Of a DNA stretch of 64,000 bases, positions 60,324-64,000 are shown one piece after another. Origin of the DNA: Nicotiana tabacum. Lineage: Eukaryota > Streptophyta > Magnoliopsida > Solanales > Solanaceae. Under the pieces are notes generated by a model. It was not told where the DNA came from. It saw only the letters and a list, made by a program, of their open reading frames with translations, and made no database searches. Position numbers and translations under genes: made by a program. The stretch's first letter is position 1. Each line of letters opens with the position of its first letter. The stretch is taken from positions 97,791,766-97,855,765 of the forward strand of contig NC_134102.1 of the NCBI RefSeq assembly GCF_000715075.1. The letters are read 5' to 3'.

Positions 60324-62962
60324 CCTTAATGATTCTTGGTGGTTCGAGGTCATCTTCTCCTCCATAGTGAAATTGGGGTTGGTCTTTCTGCAAGGGACTA
60401 AGATCATTGCATGGGAACCCACTATTGGATTCCTTGGTGGCCTTAAGTCCATGGAGCATTTGTACATTGAGGGAGGACCGCTGAATATGAACTTTTTGCT
60501 CAATATCTCCTTGAAGAGTAGTACCTTTACCTCATTTAGGCTTGCAAATTCCACACTCGATTCCATGTTTAGAAGCTTCATCTCTTCCTCCCCCTATATT
60601 GGATTTCCTACTTGTCCTTTATCGTTGTGAGAGGGGTTGGCTTTCATCTAATTTGGGATATTAGCATGCGAGTTGGGGTGAGTTTGATTTGCATGGGTGT
60701 CCCATGGTATGAGTATGGAGATGATTTGGGATATCTCCTCTGGTAGGAAGAAGATAAGGTCCAAAGAGAGGGTCATTGGAATTTGTGGGTTCGCACGGGG
60801 AGGTAGGTTCCAATGATTTTGCATGGCTTGGATCAGGTTGTGATTCATGGTTGGTGCCAGGGGTTGTAACACATTGTTGATCCATGTTTGATTCATGTAG
60901 TTGTTCATACATAATCTCACTCCTTCCGATATTAGCTATGTAAGATATAGAGTATTCAAGATTACTAGGACAATATCCTGGCCATTAATCTCCATGTTGA
61001 ATGAGATCGCAAAGCTCATTAGCCCTGCTTCCATCCAAGATAGGGGCTGGTAGTTTGGGGGTAGTGGAGGAGATGTGTAGTAAATCGTTGAGTTTGGCAG
61101 ATGAGGAGGGAAGGGAGGGAGGTTGTTCATAGTTGTTCTTGGTGATTGGAGAAGAACTTGGATTAGCATGTTTCTTCTTCTCAGAGAGTAAGGTAATCTC
61201 GACATATTGAGGCTCTTTAGGACTTATAGATTGGGATATTCTAGCAGTGTGCTTGATGGTGGGAGAGGTAGTAGGCAACTTTATAGGAGTAGGTTCTAAT
61301 TGCATGGGAGAGGAGTGGGGAAGCGTAAGGGTTTTAGCATGATTAGAAGAAGATCTTGTAGTTGCCACATGTTTTAGGGTTATGTCCATTTGTTTCGCTT
61401 CTAGTATCTCACTGGATAGGTGTTTGAGGAATGTGTTAGGGTTGAGAGGAGTCTTATCCAATGGGGGTGGTTGCACACTAGTAGGGCAGTGGGTTTTGTG
61501 AATTTTTGATTGGGTTAATAGGCATGATGTGTTGGCGTCCTGTTTTTCATTAAGAATTTTAACATCCAATAGATTACTACTAAGCTATTTTTTATCTAAA
61601 GATTGTATCGTATAGGGGCTTGAGTTAGTAGTGTTTGCCACGTGTAGGCAGTTAGTATTAGATGTGTTAAGCGTAGCTTCCATGCATCGGTCAGATATTT
61701 CCTCAATTGCCATTGGTTTGATGTCATTAGTGGAAACTGTGGGCGGATTTTCTAGGGAGGAGAATTTGTTATTGGTATACAGTGGATTACTAAAGTTATT
61801 AGAGGCATGATTATGATAAGAACCTTTAATTTTGACAGACTTATCCTTAGGATCTTTTTCAATAAATTTTAATTTCTGAGTTTGGAGAAACTTACTTGTA
61901 TCTGCATTAAAGATTTTGACATTAATACATGGGGTTGTTAAGTCATTAACTGGTTGTGATCGTGTGCCCTTATTTTTTGCCTTGTTGAAGGAAAGTGTTT
62001 GCCATTCTTCTCCACTTGGCTGTTGTTTCATTACTTGAGAATTCTGTTGTTCCTGAACGTTTGGACTTTTTAATAACATAGAGTAGGGACAGTGGAGATT
62101 AATGTGTCCAAGTCTTCCACATTTCTTATATAGGAAGTTTTCTCCCTGATAAAGAATGGACTGCTTGTGCGACCCAATAAATATAAATGTTTTAACTGGC
62201 TGGTCCAATGGGAATTTTCACACAAAGCCTTGCATAATGACCTCTTAGGGTTGCCGATGTGCATGCATCAACTTTTAATATTCTTCCAATTGTGTTCCCA
62301 ATTTTTTGAAGGACCACACCATCATAGAACTCAGTAGGGAGATGTGGGAGGTGAACCCAGATGGTTGTATGGAGTGGCTTAGCTTCTGTTGCCACGAAGT
62401 TTTGCTCCTACTTTTGCACTGAGAGAAAATGCCCATTAATAAATCACGGACCCTGGTTCAAGACTTTGGCTGAATTTTCTTCCTTAGTAAACTTTGCAAT
62501 GTAATAATCTGCACCTAAGTTAATTAATGTGAAATTTTCTGTAATCTTCCATTGTTCTTGGACTTTCCTCCTTAGGTAGTGGTGCACAATACGCTTTTCC
62601 ATGCGTTTTATGATGACCGAGTGTTTCCAAGTATGATAAATGCGTTGTAGATCTTTGGATGATAGGCTAACACTATAACCTTCATTTATTGTATCTGTAT
62701 CACGCGTGTTACAATCCATAGGCTCTGGTGATTGTGCTTCTTGGCGAGTAGGCTTAGTGGGAAAAGCTTCAAACTGAATTGTGATATTGTGTAGGTTAGT
62801 GTCTGCGAGTAATTTATCTTTGAAGGAGGGAGTATCCTGAGTAGGCAAACTAGGATTGACCCTTGATTCTCCATCAATGGCGTTATTGGATGCGATATCT
62901 GGCTGCTTTGGAGGAATTTGGGAAGTTGTTTGGTTAGGAGTAGAGGTGGTTTCTTTGCTCAT
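60324..62962 (-). pseudogene. LINE ORF1, copy 2
   Basis: Starts at ATG 62962 (MSKETTSTPNQTTS). The DUF4283-like part contains KVQEQWKITENFTLINLGAD and a following stretch LPTEFYDGVVLQKIGNTIGR. The zinc knuckle near 62115-62140 reads YKKCGRLGHINLHC, so its first Cys is replaced by Tyr, where copy 1 has Cys. A long Ser/Pro/Thr-rich linker (61569-60985) follows, then the segment ASLNEVKVLLFKEILSKKFI. In contrast to copy 1, the codon at the ORF1-ORF2 border is CAA, so the frame runs straight into the endonuclease (open stretch 60581-59520). Other stops and shifts (for example about 62444, 62192) disable it. Confidence 0.8.
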
Positions 62963-62977
62963 CCCTTAGAGAGAGAA

Positions 62978-64000
62978 TGTTACTAGTCATAGATCATTAA
63001 TCGCTGTTACACAACTTCTCAATTGTACCTTAACTGAACTTTTTCTTTTAAAATAAATAAATATCATAGTTTACATGAGAATCCATCATTCATTTGGAAA
63101 AAGCTTATAGGCATTTGCAAAATTGAGTACATTACTATTTATGTAATGTATTAAGGAACTCAAATATAACATTTACACCATGTTTTATTTTCCTTTTACG
63201 TCAAAATATAGAAAACATAAACTCCTAGACTTAAGGTAATTAAATTTTCTTTTTACCTTAAAAGTTTTATGAGAAATGGAGGGATCAAAATAACTAAGAT
63301 ATCTTCTTGCACTTACCGTTTCAAACTCACATTAACTTCTTTTTGTGATTCTTTAATTTGGAGAAAATTTTATGGGTGGTCTTTCAACTTTATGTTCATT
63401 ATCTTAACGTCATTTTTTTTTTATTATTTTATGTAAAAGTCATTCAACTTTGTGTTCATTACCCAAAAATCACATTTCTTTTTACACAAAAAATATTTTA
63501 CTATGCTCTAGTTATTGCAATAGTCACTTTGACCAAAATTTATAAAACTTTCAACTGAAAAGACTATTATGCCCTTGACATTATTAATCCTCCTATTTAT
63601 GTAATACCTTTTTTATTATATACTGTATAATATATTTTTACCTAGATATTTTACTTATAATTAAAATAACTTAATACTATTTGATTTATTATTTTTATAA
63701 TATATTCGACATTTAATTTTTCCTTAACGCTAATTTTCAAGATATAAAGGTAGCATTATTAAATTTGTCAGTAATATTACTGTGAATAAATCTCACGTCA
63801 ACATTCTTAACCATACCTAATAAAATAATTTTAACGAAAATTATAAAACTATAGCTCACAGATTTATCAGTCAAGCTATATTCATTAATCAAATAAAGAA
63901 AATACCCACATTTAGCATACTGAAACATCAAATTAATACTTTCAAAAAAATAATATTAATAGATAAAAGCTTTAATAGACTTAATATTAAACAAAAATAT
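62978..64000. other. AT-rich flank without recognisable gene
   Basis: About 1 kb, strongly AT-rich, with only short open stretches of low-complexity composition. A 60-bp duplicated unit is at 63371-63490. No transposon end or domain is recognised. Confidence 0.5.
63371..63490. repeat. Two imperfect 60-bp units
   Basis: TCTTTCAACTTTATGTTCATT at 63380 and TCATTCAACTTTGTGTTCATT at 63440 start two units exactly 60 bp apart, each followed by an AT-rich, T-run-containing stretch. Confidence 0.55.

Larger units (their letters stand above)
55783..62977 (-). mobile_element. LINE copy 2, near full length
   Basis: Minus strand from 62977 to a short poly(A) (eight T on the plus strand, 55783-55790). 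It holds ORF1, endonuclease, RT, thumb/zinc-finger region and a C-terminal RNase H, i.e. all parts of a plant L1-type LINE. It is split in the RT thumb region by a copia-type LTR (57770-58114). Net length is about 6.85 kb. No clear target duplication was found at the ends. Confidence 0.9.

Noticed and set aside
62978..64000. Possible MITE or promoter in the AT-rich right flank
   Set aside because: No terminal inverted repeats with target duplication could be defined, and AT-rich TATA-like strings are expected by chance.

Overview
The window is plant nuclear DNA made almost entirely of nested transposable elements, with no intact host gene. The element types (Ty3/gypsy Tat/Ogre-like elements, large non-coding LTR elements with initiator-Met-tRNA primer sites, an RNase H-bearing plant LINE, a copia LTR, a hAT element) point to a large-genome angiosperm. 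Repeat style suggests Solanaceae, possibly Nicotiana; that is inference from memory of such repeats and was not searched.

Layout. 1-4050: 5' portion of a LINE on the minus strand, cut by the window edge. 4185-55037: one old minus-strand Tat-like gypsy element (here 'element C') whose two ~755-bp LTRs lie 46 kb apart and are flanked by acttg/actta target duplications. Everything between is either C or was inserted into it. A solo LTR (S1, 4720-7498) sits in its 3' LTR. An Ogre-like gypsy element on the plus strand ('element A', 8033-41231) interrupts its protease. A large non-coding LTR element (LARD1, 43161-54186) sits in its leader. Element A's own 3' LTR is split by a second solo LTR (S2, 27436-30349) and a second LARD (LARD2, 31269-40936). 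LARD1 carries a hAT element (46819-47710) that holds a piece of a host pentatricopeptide-repeat (PPR) gene. 55783-62977: a second copy of the same LINE, minus strand, split by a copia-type LTR (57770-58114). The rest (4051-4184, 55038-55782, 62978-64000) is AT-rich DNA without recognisable genes.

How the parts relate. Element A once encoded everything for its own cycle: an extra ORF1, Gag, protease with G-patch, RT, two RNase H domains and integrase, with an intron between protease and RT as in Ogre elements. All of this is now riddled with stops and frameshifts, and the RT active-site YVDD reads YVDN. The LARDs and solo LTRs encode no recognisable protein and must have been moved by a partner elsewhere. 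The LINE copies encode a DUF4283/zinc-knuckle ORF1, then endonuclease, RT and RNase H, also disabled. The only host-derived coding sequence seen is the captured PPR 3' end.

The observations most worth following are the PPR-capturing hAT element, the family-specific clusters of CpG-containing near-palindromes placed just upstream of putative TATA boxes in S1, S2 and both LARDs, and a TATA/CCAAT-like antisense promoter left beside element C's 3' LTR.
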